Positions 15,172 to 22,412 of a stretch of 36,295 nt of DNA are shown one piece after another. This DNA comes from HGM04593 sp045654885. GTDB taxonomy: Bacteria > Bacteroidota > Bacteroidia > Bacteroidales > Bacteroidaceae. Under the pieces are notes generated by a model. It was not told where the DNA came from, made no database searches, and was given only the letters and a program-made list of their open reading frames with translations. Location: assembly GCA_045654885.1 (NCBI GenBank), contig JAZOOF010000055.1:1-36295 (forward strand), in the 5' to 3' direction. The position numbers and the translations under genes were made by a program. Within the stretch, counting starts at the first letter, position 1. Each line of letters begins with the position of its first letter.

Positions 15172-16368
15172 ATGAAAAAGAGTAACATAATAGTTTGGCT
15201 TTTGTTGGCCGTGATGGCTGTTCCTGCTTTTGCGCAGGATTCAAAGACGCAGTTCAACCCGGTGTACACAGGTGTGACATCGCTCTCCATTGCTCCCGAT
15301 GCACGTGCCGGTGCGCTGGGTGATGTGGGTGTGGCTACCGAACCCGATGCGAACTCGCAGTACTGGAACCCTGCAAAGTATCCGTTTAACATTGCACGTG
15401 CGGGTGTCTCAATGTCATATACACCATGGCTCCGTCAGCTGGTAAGTGACATTGACCTTGTGAATCTTGCCGGTTTCTACCGCATCGGCGACTACTCGGC
15501 GCTCAGCGCTTCGTTGACATACTTCTCGCTTGGTCAGGTATTCGTGGAGAACGAGATGACAATCAAACCCTATGAGATGGCTTTTGATGTTGCGTATTCA
15601 CGTATGCTCTCCGAGACTTTCTCGGCGGCTATCGGCCTGCGCTACATATTCAGTGACCTGCAGTATGACTACACCGAGGATATGTCGCCGGGACATGCCT
15701 TTGCTGCCGATATTGCGCTCTATTACAACAAATATGTGGTTATGGGTAACCGTGAGTGCCTGTTGGGCCTTGGTATGAATATTTCGAATATTGGTACAAA
15801 GATATCATATGACGGCGGTGCAACCAACGAATTCATACCCACCAACTTGCGCCTGGGTGCCTCGTTGCTCTTGCCGTTCGATGAGTACAACACATTGTCA
15901 ATAAGTCTTGATGTCAACAAATTGCTTGTTCCTACGAAGCCGTCGTATGCTCAGTTCCTGGAGGAGAATCCTGCTCCGGGTGTCGATGACAACAGCCGTT
16001 ATTCCGAGTATCAGGCATGGCTCGACGGTACAGGATATAACGACATTTCGCCAATTACGGGTATATTCAAATCATTTGCCGATGCCCCCGGCGGTTTCAA
16101 GGAGGAGCTGCGCGAGATTTATGGCGGTATAGGTGTCGAGTACTGCTATAACCAGCAGTTCTCTCTGCGTGGCGGTTATCACTACGAGGATGCATATAAA
16201 GGAAACAGAAAGTATTTCACTTTGGGTGCGGGATTCCGCATGAGTGTCTTCTCGCTCGATGCAGCTTACCTCATATCAACAGCGCAGAGCAACCCGCTCG
16301 ACCAGACTTTGCGTTTCTCGCTCTCGTTCGATATGGATGGTCTGAAGGATTTGTTCCGTCGTTATTAA
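15172..16368 (+). CDS. porV: Type IX secretion system outer membrane protein PorV (LptO)
   Basis: Predicted 398 residues with signal peptide 1-22 (VPAFAQ). It is a FadL-like outer membrane beta-barrel. The N-terminal TSLSIAPDARAGALGDVGVA and the following NPAKYPF are characteristic of PorV. The strand-rich body ends in LRFSLSFDMDGLKDLFRRY. PorV escorts cargo from the translocon to PorU for processing and attachment. The start is the ATG at 15172; the longer frame adds 14 residues encoded by the intergenic hairpin. It lies between porU and ispF, the same order as in Porphyromonas gingivalis. Confidence 0.95.
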   Translation: MKKSNIIVWLLLAVMAVPAFAQDSKTQFNPVYTGVTSLSIAPDARAGALGDVGVATEPDANSQYWNPAKYPFNIARAGVSMSYTPWLRQLVSDIDLVNLAGFYRIGDYSALSASLTYFSLGQVFVENEMTIKPYEMAFDVAYSRMLSETFSAAIGLRYIFSDLQYDYTEDMSPGHAFAADIALYYNKYVVMGNRECLLGLGMNISNIGTKISYDGGATNEFIPTNLRLGASLLLPFDEYNTLSISLDVNKLLVPTKPSYAQFLEENPAPGVDDNSRYSEYQAWLDGTGYNDISPITGIFKSFADAPGGFKEELREIYGGIGVEYCYNQQFSLRGGYHYEDAYKGNRKYFTLGAGFRMSVFSLDAAYLISTAQSNPLDQTLRFSLSFDMDGLKDLFRRY

Positions 16369-16381
16369 AAACTGTTATGCT

Positions 16382-16855
16382 ATGATACGTGTAGGTTTTG
16401 GTATTGATGTACATAAGTTTGTTGAGAACCGCGACCTTTGGATTGGCGGTGTAAAGATTCCCTATGAGTTTGGCCTGGCGGGGCATTCCGATGCCGACGT
16501 GCTCATCCATGCCATATGCGATGCGCTGTTGGGCGCGGCCAATCTGCGCGACATCGGCTATCAGTTCCCCGACAATTCCGATGAGTTCTTGAATATCGAC
16601 AGCAAGATACTCCTGCGCCGCACGGCCGAGCTGTTGAAGGAGAAGGGTTACACCATATGTAACATAGACTCCACCGTTGCCGCGCAGGCTCCTAAACTGA
16701 ATCCTCATATCCCGACAATGCAGCAGGCTATGGCCGATGTACTTGGTATTGACGTGGATTGTGTGTCGGTAAAGGCTACGACAACCGAGAAACTTGGCTT
16801 CGAGGGGCGCAAAGAGGGTATTACGGCCTATGCAACAGTGCTTATAAGCAAATGA
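16382..16855 (+). CDS. ispF: 2-C-methyl-D-erythritol 2,4-cyclodiphosphate synthase
   Basis: Predicted 157 residues, the usual length. It acts in the non-mevalonate isoprenoid pathway, cyclising CDP-methylerythritol 2-phosphate with loss of CMP, as a trimer with zinc. RVGFGIDVHKF (3-13) holds the metal-binding Asp and His, GHSDADVLIHAICDALLGAA (about 37-56) the signature and third metal ligand, and TVAAQAPKL the nucleotide-binding part. Its stop overlaps the start of the next gene (ATGA). Isoprenoid supply fits uppS further along the same strand. Confidence 0.97.
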   Translation: MIRVGFGIDVHKFVENRDLWIGGVKIPYEFGLAGHSDADVLIHAICDALLGAANLRDIGYQFPDNSDEFLNIDSKILLRRTAELLKEKGYTICNIDSTVAAQAPKLNPHIPTMQQAMADVLGIDVDCVSVKATTTEKLGFEGRKEGITAYATVLISK

Positions 16856-17682
16856 GAATAACCGTTTTTCTAAGGCAATTCGTGATATTGGCAGCAGCAA
16901 TGCTGCTGATTTCGTCTTGTGCCACGCTGTCACCCAACGGCGTGGGGCGCGTGAAGCGCTATACATTTGCCGAGGAGTCTGTACCCAAGGAACTTGATGA
17001 GTATAAGATTGCATTTATATCCGATTTGCACTATCCGAGTCTTTTTAACAATAAGCGTTTGGGAAAACTTGTACACCGTCTGCAGAAAGAGTCGCCCGAT
17101 ATTCTGCTCCTTGGTGGAGACTATGTGACCGATAGCGACTCTATTGATGTGCTTTTCGAATCACTGTCGGCAGCAATGCCCCGTTGGAATACATTTGCGG
17201 TTCTCGGCAATCATGATAAACGCAACGAGGAACTTATAAGGCAGGCTATGGATAAATATGGCATTTATCTGCTTGATGGAGTGGCCTGGCGTACGGAGTT
17301 TCTTGATATTGGAGGCGGATACACAGTTGCCGGTGTGTATGACAGTTTTGCAAATGATACGCTTTTCGCGCAGTATGTGGAGCAGTTGGATGACTCCGAT
17401 TTCCTGATATTCCTCAGTCATACCCCCGATTTTGTGGAACGCAATTCAATAACAGCCGATTTGGCCTTTGCCGGACACACCCACGGCGGCCAGGTGTCGC
17501 TGTTCGGGCTTTATACGCCGGTGAAGAACACGTGCTACGGCAGGCGCTTCCTGCGTGGCAGGAACAGGACCACAAACGGCACCACAATAATAACAACTAA
17601 TGGAGTGGGCACGTCGAGGCGTAAAATCCGCTTCTGTGTCCCGAGCGAGATTGTTATAGTGACATTGAAATGTGCCGAATGA
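16852..17682 (+). CDS. Metallophosphoesterase lipoprotein, YkuE-like
   Basis: Predicted 276 residues. The signal peptide ends in the lipobox LLISSC (Cys23), so it is membrane-anchored on the periplasmic side. The calcineurin-like phosphoesterase metal motifs are all present: SDLHY (D58, H60), GGDYV (D90), GNHD (109-112), SHTPDF and GHTHGG. YkuE-type enzymes are proposed to hydrolyse phosphodiester or pyrophosphate bonds of envelope lipids; the substrate here is unknown. The start ATG at 16852 overlaps the ispF stop by 4 nt, indicating translational coupling. The longer frame inside ispF is not the gene start. Confidence 0.9.
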   Translation: MRITVFLRQFVILAAAMLLISSCATLSPNGVGRVKRYTFAEESVPKELDEYKIAFISDLHYPSLFNNKRLGKLVHRLQKESPDILLLGGDYVTDSDSIDVLFESLSAAMPRWNTFAVLGNHDKRNEELIRQAMDKYGIYLLDGVAWRTEFLDIGGGYTVAGVYDSFANDTLFAQYVEQLDDSDFLIFLSHTPDFVERNSITADLAFAGHTHGGQVSLFGLYTPVKNTCYGRRFLRGRNRTTNGTTIITTNGVGTSRRKIRFCVPSEIVIVTLKCAE

Positions 17683-17705
17683 AATAGAAATAACCGCTAT
17701 TCATG

Positions 17706-17736
17706 GTTGTATTTGTCCTCTAACCGCTTATTTTTG
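17706..17736 (+). promoter_or_regulatory. Promoter overlapping the sanA start region
   Basis: GTTG (17706-17709) and TATTTTTG (17729-17736) are 19 nt apart, matching the Bacteroidota -33/-7 pattern with a perfect -7 box. Transcription would begin about 17741-17743, that is at or after the ATG at 17739. Translation may then start at the in-frame ATG at 17766. Confidence 0.6.
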
Positions 17737-17738
17737 CA

Positions 17739-18401
17739 ATGGAAAATCAATTTCTTAGAAAAACTATGATGTTTGTGCTTGTTTTAATAGCTATGTTCTT
17801 GATTGCATTTCTGGTTGTTGCAGTCTCCTATTGGGTTGTTGAATGCAAGAGCCGCAATAAACGCTACAGCGATGTTGCCGATGTTCCGTATAACCGGGTT
17901 GCCCTGGTTCTTGGAACCAATCCGCTCACACCAAGCGGGCGCCCCAACTACTATTTCAAATATAGGATAGAGGCGTGCGTGGAGTTATACAAGGCCGGGA
18001 AGGTGTCGAAGTTTCTGTTGAGTGGCGACAATTCGACCAAATACTACGATGAGCCCCAATATATGAAGGATGCGTTGATGGAGCATGGTATCCCCGAATC
18101 GGACATAGTTTTGGACTACGCAGGTTTCAGAACTTTGGACTCTGTAGTCAGGTGCAAGGAGGTCTTTGGGCAAGAGAACATGACTGTTGTGTCGCAAGGG
18201 TTCCATAATGCCAGGGCTGTGTGCCTTGCATCGTGGTATGGCGTCAATGCGGTCGGCTTTGATGCCAAGGACATTAAACATTCCAGAACATATCTTTTCT
18301 TTGGTGTGGGGCGCGAGGCGCTTGCGCGCACAAAGATGTTTGTAGATATGATTGTTGGCAAGAAACCCAAATTCCTTGGTGAAAGGATTGAAATACAATA
18401 G
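17739..18401 (+). CDS. sanA: SanA/YdcF-family membrane protein
   Basis: Predicted 220 residues (211 if translation begins at the ATG at 17766). One N-terminal transmembrane segment (about 11-33) is followed by a periplasmic DUF218 domain. FLLSGDNS (about 88-95), VLDYAGFRTLDSVVR (about 127-141), SQGFHNARA and the C-terminal KPKFLGERI closely follow Escherichia coli SanA. SanA affects the envelope barrier to large antibiotics such as vancomycin; its biochemistry is not settled. It has its own promoter after a 56-nt gap from the phosphoesterase gene, and ribD begins 29 nt after its stop. Confidence 0.9.
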   Translation: MENQFLRKTMMFVLVLIAMFLIAFLVVAVSYWVVECKSRNKRYSDVADVPYNRVALVLGTNPLTPSGRPNYYFKYRIEACVELYKAGKVSKFLLSGDNSTKYYDEPQYMKDALMEHGIPESDIVLDYAGFRTLDSVVRCKEVFGQENMTVVSQGFHNARAVCLASWYGVNAVGFDAKDIKHSRTYLFFGVGREALARTKMFVDMIVGKKPKFLGERIEIQ

Positions 18402-18430
18402 TGGCCTTTCAAGGTAAAAATAGCTTACAA

Positions 18431-19495
18431 ATGATGAGTGTTGACGAATTCTATATGCAGCGTTGTCTGCAGCTTGCAAGGTGTGGTGCGGGAAGCACTT
18501 CGCCCAACCCCATGGTGGGTGCTGTCATTGTGTGCGATGGCCGAATAATAGGCGAGGGGTACCACATACGCGCGGGCGAGCCGCATGCCGAGGTCAATGC
18601 CGTAAATTCGGTGGCCGAGGCCGACAAACCGTTGCTTTCACGTTCTACCATGTATGTGAGCCTTGAGCCTTGCTCCCATTATGGCAAGACACCTCCATGT
18701 TGCGATATGATAATTGCACGTGGAATACCGCGTGTTGTCATAGGCTCGGCCGACCCTAATCCTCAAGTGGACGGAGCGGGGATAGAGCGCATGCGCGCCG
18801 CGGGAATAGATGTTACTGTGGGGGTGCTTGAGGAGGAATGTCTCCGATTAAATCGGGCTTTTTTTACATCGCAGTTGCATAAACGCCCTTATGTGACATT
18901 GAAGTGGGCGCAAAGCGCCGATGGTTTTATTGACCTGTTGCGCGAGGGAGGGCAGGCTGTGAAGATATCCTCGCCGGTGTCGCAGGTGGCAGTGCACCGG
19001 CTGCGTGCGCAGAGTGACGCAATACTTGTTGGTCGTCACACCGCGTTGCTCGACAACCCATCGCTCGACATACGCCACTGGGCAGGGCGTTCGCCATTGC
19101 GCCTGGTGATAGACAAGAAGGGGACGCTGTCTGCCGATTTGAAGATTTTCGACGGTACGCTGCCTACAGTTGTTTACACTGCATTTGAGATGCCCGGTAA
19201 ATTTGGTAAAAATGTTGAACAGGTTGTGCTCGATTTCGATGAACCGCTCCTGCCGCAGATACTCTCTCACCTGAACACACGCAAGGTTGGCAGTCTGCTT
19301 GTGGAGGGCGGGGCCACTCTTTTGCAGTCATTCATCAATGCTTCGCTTTGGGATGAGGCCCGTGTTGAGATAAATCCTGCTCTTGAACTTTGCTGTGGGG
19401 TGGTGGCGCCATCGCTCGCCCCGCTTTTGCCATATGCCGAGGAACGTATTGCGGGCAACCGTGTCCTCCGGTTCAATAGACTAAAAACTCCTTAA
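18431..19495 (+). CDS. ribD: Riboflavin biosynthesis bifunctional deaminase/reductase RibD
   Basis: Predicted 354 residues. The N-terminal cytidine-deaminase-like domain binds zinc through HAE (52-54) and PCSHYGKTPPC (Cys81, Cys90), and SPNPMVGAV is near 24-32. The C-terminal reductase domain (about 150-354) carries TLKWAQSADGF and the nucleotide-binding LVEGGATLLQSF. It performs the second and third steps of riboflavin synthesis. Two adjacent ATGs (18431, 18434) are possible starts; the longer frame begins at a GTG abutting sanA. No FMN riboswitch is visible upstream and the other rib genes are not in the window. Confidence 0.95.
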   Translation: MMSVDEFYMQRCLQLARCGAGSTSPNPMVGAVIVCDGRIIGEGYHIRAGEPHAEVNAVNSVAEADKPLLSRSTMYVSLEPCSHYGKTPPCCDMIIARGIPRVVIGSADPNPQVDGAGIERMRAAGIDVTVGVLEEECLRLNRAFFTSQLHKRPYVTLKWAQSADGFIDLLREGGQAVKISSPVSQVAVHRLRAQSDAILVGRHTALLDNPSLDIRHWAGRSPLRLVIDKKGTLSADLKIFDGTLPTVVYTAFEMPGKFGKNVEQVVLDFDEPLLPQILSHLNTRKVGSLLVEGGATLLQSFINASLWDEARVEINPALELCCGVVAPSLAPLLPYAEERIAGNRVLRFNRLKTP

Positions 19496-19552
19496 TAATT
19501 TTAAAATATTATAAATAGGGCTCTAAATATCGCATAAACCAAAAAATGTTGC

Positions 19553-19560
19553 TATTTTTG
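19553..19560 (+). promoter_or_regulatory. Minus-7 box upstream of the DUF6242 gene
   Basis: TATTTTTG matches TAnnTTTG exactly, 28 nt before the ATG at 19589, in an A+T-rich 93-nt gap after ribD. No clear TTTG is found 19-21 nt upstream. It probably starts a new transcript for DUF6242, DUF6089, uppS, bamA and the skp genes. Confidence 0.6.
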
Positions 19561-19588
19561 CAAATTGAACGTAAAGTGCACAATTTGT

Positions 19589-20947
19589 ATGAAAAAAAGT
19601 TTAGCGATATGTCTGTCTATGTTGATGCTGGTGGCAACCTCCTGTATGAGGAATTCCGACGATGAGGTTTTGTCACCCTATGCGATACTTAAGTCTTTCA
19701 GCATTGGCGACCTTAAATCACGATATCCTGCATTCACTGCCGAGGGTATGGATACCTTCGAGACAAGGACAATCACCGGCAAATCATTGCCGTTCTCCAT
19801 TGACCAGGCTGCCGGTCTGGTCTACAATGCCGATTCGCTGCCCTTTGCCACAAAGGTGGATAAAGTTGTGGTGAATATGGGCCTGTCGGGCTATGCACAG
19901 ATTATGAATGACAGTACCGGCCTTTTCGAGACATTCCTCTCGACCGATTCAATCGATTTTACAACTCCGCGCAGATTCCGTATAACCTCTCTCGATGCGC
20001 AGTATCACAAGGACTACACCATCTCGGTAAACGTACATCAGGTTGAGCCCGAATTGATGGTGTGGAACGAATATGCTCCTGTTGATGGCCTCCTGCCACA
20101 GCGTGCAATAGAGTACAACGGCGAGATGTGTCTGTTCGGTGAGAAAAACGGTGAGCAGGTGCTCGCTTCGTCGCCCTTGACAGATATGCCGTCATGGAGT
20201 ATGGTTGCGTTGGAAGGTCTTCCAGCAACAGCCAATCTCTCCACTATCCAACTTTTTGACGGTGCGCTCTATCTTGTGGCTGCCGATGGCATCTACACTT
20301 CGGCGAATGCCATTGACTGGACATTGTGCTATGCTTGCAACGGCGCAGTGGCAATAGTCGGTGCTTCGGATGCCGATGGCAAGATGTGGGTGGCAACAAC
20401 CTCTGAACTGTTGACAACCACTGATGGTATCAACTACGAGAGTGCGGGTGCACTTCCCGAGGGATTCCCGGTTTACGGTGTCTCTGCCTCATCCCATGTG
20501 TTGAAACACCACAGTGGCATTGTACGATATATGCTGGTGGGTTACACCGATGAGGCTATGAACGGTGATGCTGTTGTGTGGAGCAGGCTGTCGACCGAGA
20601 ACGTATGGTCAAGATATGACAATGAGGGCAATCCTTATCCATGTCCGTCATTGAAAGGTCTTACTGTGCTTGAGTATGACAATTTCCTGTATGCTTTCGG
20701 TGGCGCGGGAATGGCCGAGGGTAAAGCAGTAAAAGCCTTTGCATCGTTCTACATTTCGCGTGATAATGGAATTACATGGAAAGTTCCTGCGGGTTTCTAT
20801 CAGCGCATGCCTGCAGGCTTGCAGGGTAATGAAGCGCAGTTTGCCGCAACGGTAGATTCGGACAACAGAATCTGGATTGTATGTGCGGGTGACAAGGCTG
20901 CCGTGTGGAGAGGAATGATTAACCGTTTGGGCTTTAAGGGGAGATAA
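19589..20947 (+). CDS. DUF6242-family lipoprotein
   Basis: Predicted 452 residues. The lipoprotein signal peptide ends in LVATSC (Cys19). The N-terminal domain (about 30-155), with FSIGDLKS, PFSIDQAAGLVYNADSLP and VDKVVVNM, matches the Bacteroidales DUF6242 pattern as I know it. The C-terminal 300 residues contain repeated motifs (GALYLVAADGIYTSANAIDW, LLTTTDGINYESAG, FYISRDNGITWK) that resemble blades of a beta-propeller. It is probably at the outer membrane. The DUF6089 barrel gene follows after 2 nt. Start chosen at the ATG at 19589, which gives a clean signal peptide. Function unknown. Confidence 0.85.
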   Translation: MKKSLAICLSMLMLVATSCMRNSDDEVLSPYAILKSFSIGDLKSRYPAFTAEGMDTFETRTITGKSLPFSIDQAAGLVYNADSLPFATKVDKVVVNMGLSGYAQIMNDSTGLFETFLSTDSIDFTTPRRFRITSLDAQYHKDYTISVNVHQVEPELMVWNEYAPVDGLLPQRAIEYNGEMCLFGEKNGEQVLASSPLTDMPSWSMVALEGLPATANLSTIQLFDGALYLVAADGIYTSANAIDWTLCYACNGAVAIVGASDADGKMWVATTSELLTTTDGINYESAGALPEGFPVYGVSASSHVLKHHSGIVRYMLVGYTDEAMNGDAVVWSRLSTENVWSRYDNEGNPYPCPSLKGLTVLEYDNFLYAFGGAGMAEGKAVKAFASFYISRDNGITWKVPAGFYQRMPAGLQGNEAQFAATVDSDNRIWIVCAGDKAAVWRGMINRLGFKGR

Positions 20948-20949
20948 TT

Positions 20950-21651
20950 ATGGGAATGGCTGTGTCGCTGCGTAGGGTGTTGCTTGGTACAATGATGTTG
21001 TGCTTTGCTGCTGTTGTGCGTGCCGACGGGCTTGAATACCGATACGAAGTCGGTGTAATGGCGGGTGCCGGCAGCTATTACGGCGATGCCAACTACACCT
21101 CGCCGCTCAACAATTTTGGCATGATGGGCGGCGCACTATTCCGCTACAATATAAACCCCCGTATGGCGGTAAAGGCCGACTTTGCAGTTACGCGCATATC
21201 GGGTACCACGGTGGGTGGTGACAACACCTTTCCCGGCGGCGATGCCGGCTTTGCTCGCATGCTGTATGAGCTTGGAGCGCAATATGAGTGCCATTTCCTT
21301 GCCTATGGCGACGGCACGGGCTACAAACAGTCGCGCAGGGTGGCGCCCTATTTTCTTGTAGGCTTGGGGCTTACATATGCTCCTGCACCTGCAAGGCATC
21401 TGTTTACTCCCAACGTGCCGGTGGGAATAGGCCTGAAGTGGAAGGTGGCTCCGCGCCTCAACTTTGGTTGCGAGCTCTCCTATCGCTTTACATTCAGCGA
21501 TAACCTGGATGTGGTGAACGGGGAGGGTGCGGTGCTGGATGACCCTTACGGCATAAACAGCGGACTTATGAAAAACAAGGATGGCTATTCGTTCCTGTCG
21601 GTTTTCCTGACATACGATTTGTCGCCAAAATATAGAAAATGTAATAACTGA
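20950..21651 (+). CDS. DUF6089-family outer membrane beta-barrel
   Basis: Predicted 233 residues with a signal peptide (about 1-25, ending VVRA). The mature part alternates hydrophobic strands, opening with YRYEVGVMAGAGSYYGDANYTSP and NFGMMGGALFRYNINPRMAVK. That opening is typical of small eight-stranded barrels and of DUF6089 proteins found directly before uppS in Bacteroidota. Only 2 nt separate it from the upstream lipoprotein gene and 7 nt from uppS. Its role in the outer membrane is unknown; the context suggests envelope biogenesis. Confidence 0.85.
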   Translation: MGMAVSLRRVLLGTMMLCFAAVVRADGLEYRYEVGVMAGAGSYYGDANYTSPLNNFGMMGGALFRYNINPRMAVKADFAVTRISGTTVGGDNTFPGGDAGFARMLYELGAQYECHFLAYGDGTGYKQSRRVAPYFLVGLGLTYAPAPARHLFTPNVPVGIGLKWKVAPRLNFGCELSYRFTFSDNLDVVNGEGAVLDDPYGINSGLMKNKDGYSFLSVFLTYDLSPKYRKCNN

Positions 21652-21658
21652 TATAGCT

Positions 21659-22411
21659 ATGAACTATATTGAAATGATAGACAGGGAGAGAGTCCCACGG
21701 CATATTGCCATCATTATGGACGGCAACGGCCGTTGGGCTCAGTTGCGTGGCAAGGAGCGCCAGGAGGGGCACCAGGCGGGTGCTGTGGCGGTTCGCCAAT
21801 TGGTGGAGGATGCGCTTAAGGTAGGTGTGAAGTATCTGACACTATATACATTCTCGACCGAGAACTGGAAACGTCCGGTGGCCGAGGTGGCTGCACTGAT
21901 GGTGCTGCTCTTTGAGTCGGTAGAGGAGGAGCTTTTTGTAAAGCACAATGTGGCTTTCCGTGTGATTGGTGACATGAGCAAGTTGCCCGATAATGTGCGT
22001 GAGCGCCTTAACGGATGCATGGAACGCACTGCCAAGAACGATGCAATGACACTGGTGCTGGCATTGAGCTACTCGTCCAAATGGGAACTTACTGAGGCTG
22101 TGCGCAGCATAGCATCAAAGGTCAAGGATGGCAGCATGCAACCCGGCGAGATAACCGATGAGACTATTGATGCAGCCCTGGCAACATCATTCATGCCCGA
22201 CCCCGATTTGCTCATACGCACCGGCAAGGAGCAGCGTCTGAGCAACTTCCTGCTGTGGCAGCTTGCATATGCCGAGTTCTACTTCACCGAGGTCCTTTGG
22301 CCCGATTTCAACAAGGAAGAACTTTATAAGGCTATATATGAATACCAGAGCCGTCAGCGCCGCTATGGCCTGACAGGCGAACAAGTGACAAATGATGAAA
22401 ATACACTATAG
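21659..22411 (+). CDS. uppS: Undecaprenyl diphosphate synthase (cis-prenyltransferase)
   Basis: Predicted 250 residues. It condenses isopentenyl diphosphate units onto farnesyl diphosphate to make the lipid carrier of peptidoglycan and surface polysaccharides. HIAIIMDGNGRWA (15-27, catalytic Asp21) is diagnostic. YTFSTENWKRP (about 64-74) and the C-terminal PDPDLLIRTGKEQRLSNFLLWQ, YAEFYF and WPDF motifs complete the family pattern. The gene ends 1 nt before the chosen bamA start, indicating one transcript. Confidence 0.97.
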   Translation: MNYIEMIDRERVPRHIAIIMDGNGRWAQLRGKERQEGHQAGAVAVRQLVEDALKVGVKYLTLYTFSTENWKRPVAEVAALMVLLFESVEEELFVKHNVAFRVIGDMSKLPDNVRERLNGCMERTAKNDAMTLVLALSYSSKWELTEAVRSIASKVKDGSMQPGEITDETIDAALATSFMPDPDLLIRTGKEQRLSNFLLWQLAYAEFYFTEVLWPDFNKEELYKAIYEYQSRQRRYGLTGEQVTNDENTL

Positions 22412-22412
22412 G

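Noticed and set aside
18401..18430. RibD start at the GTG abutting sanA
   Set aside because: The added residues are not part of the RibD family. The double ATG at 18431/18434 places the deaminase motif at the usual distance.
18402..18430. FMN riboswitch upstream of ribD
   Set aside because: The gap from sanA is only 29 nt, too short for the conserved FMN aptamer.
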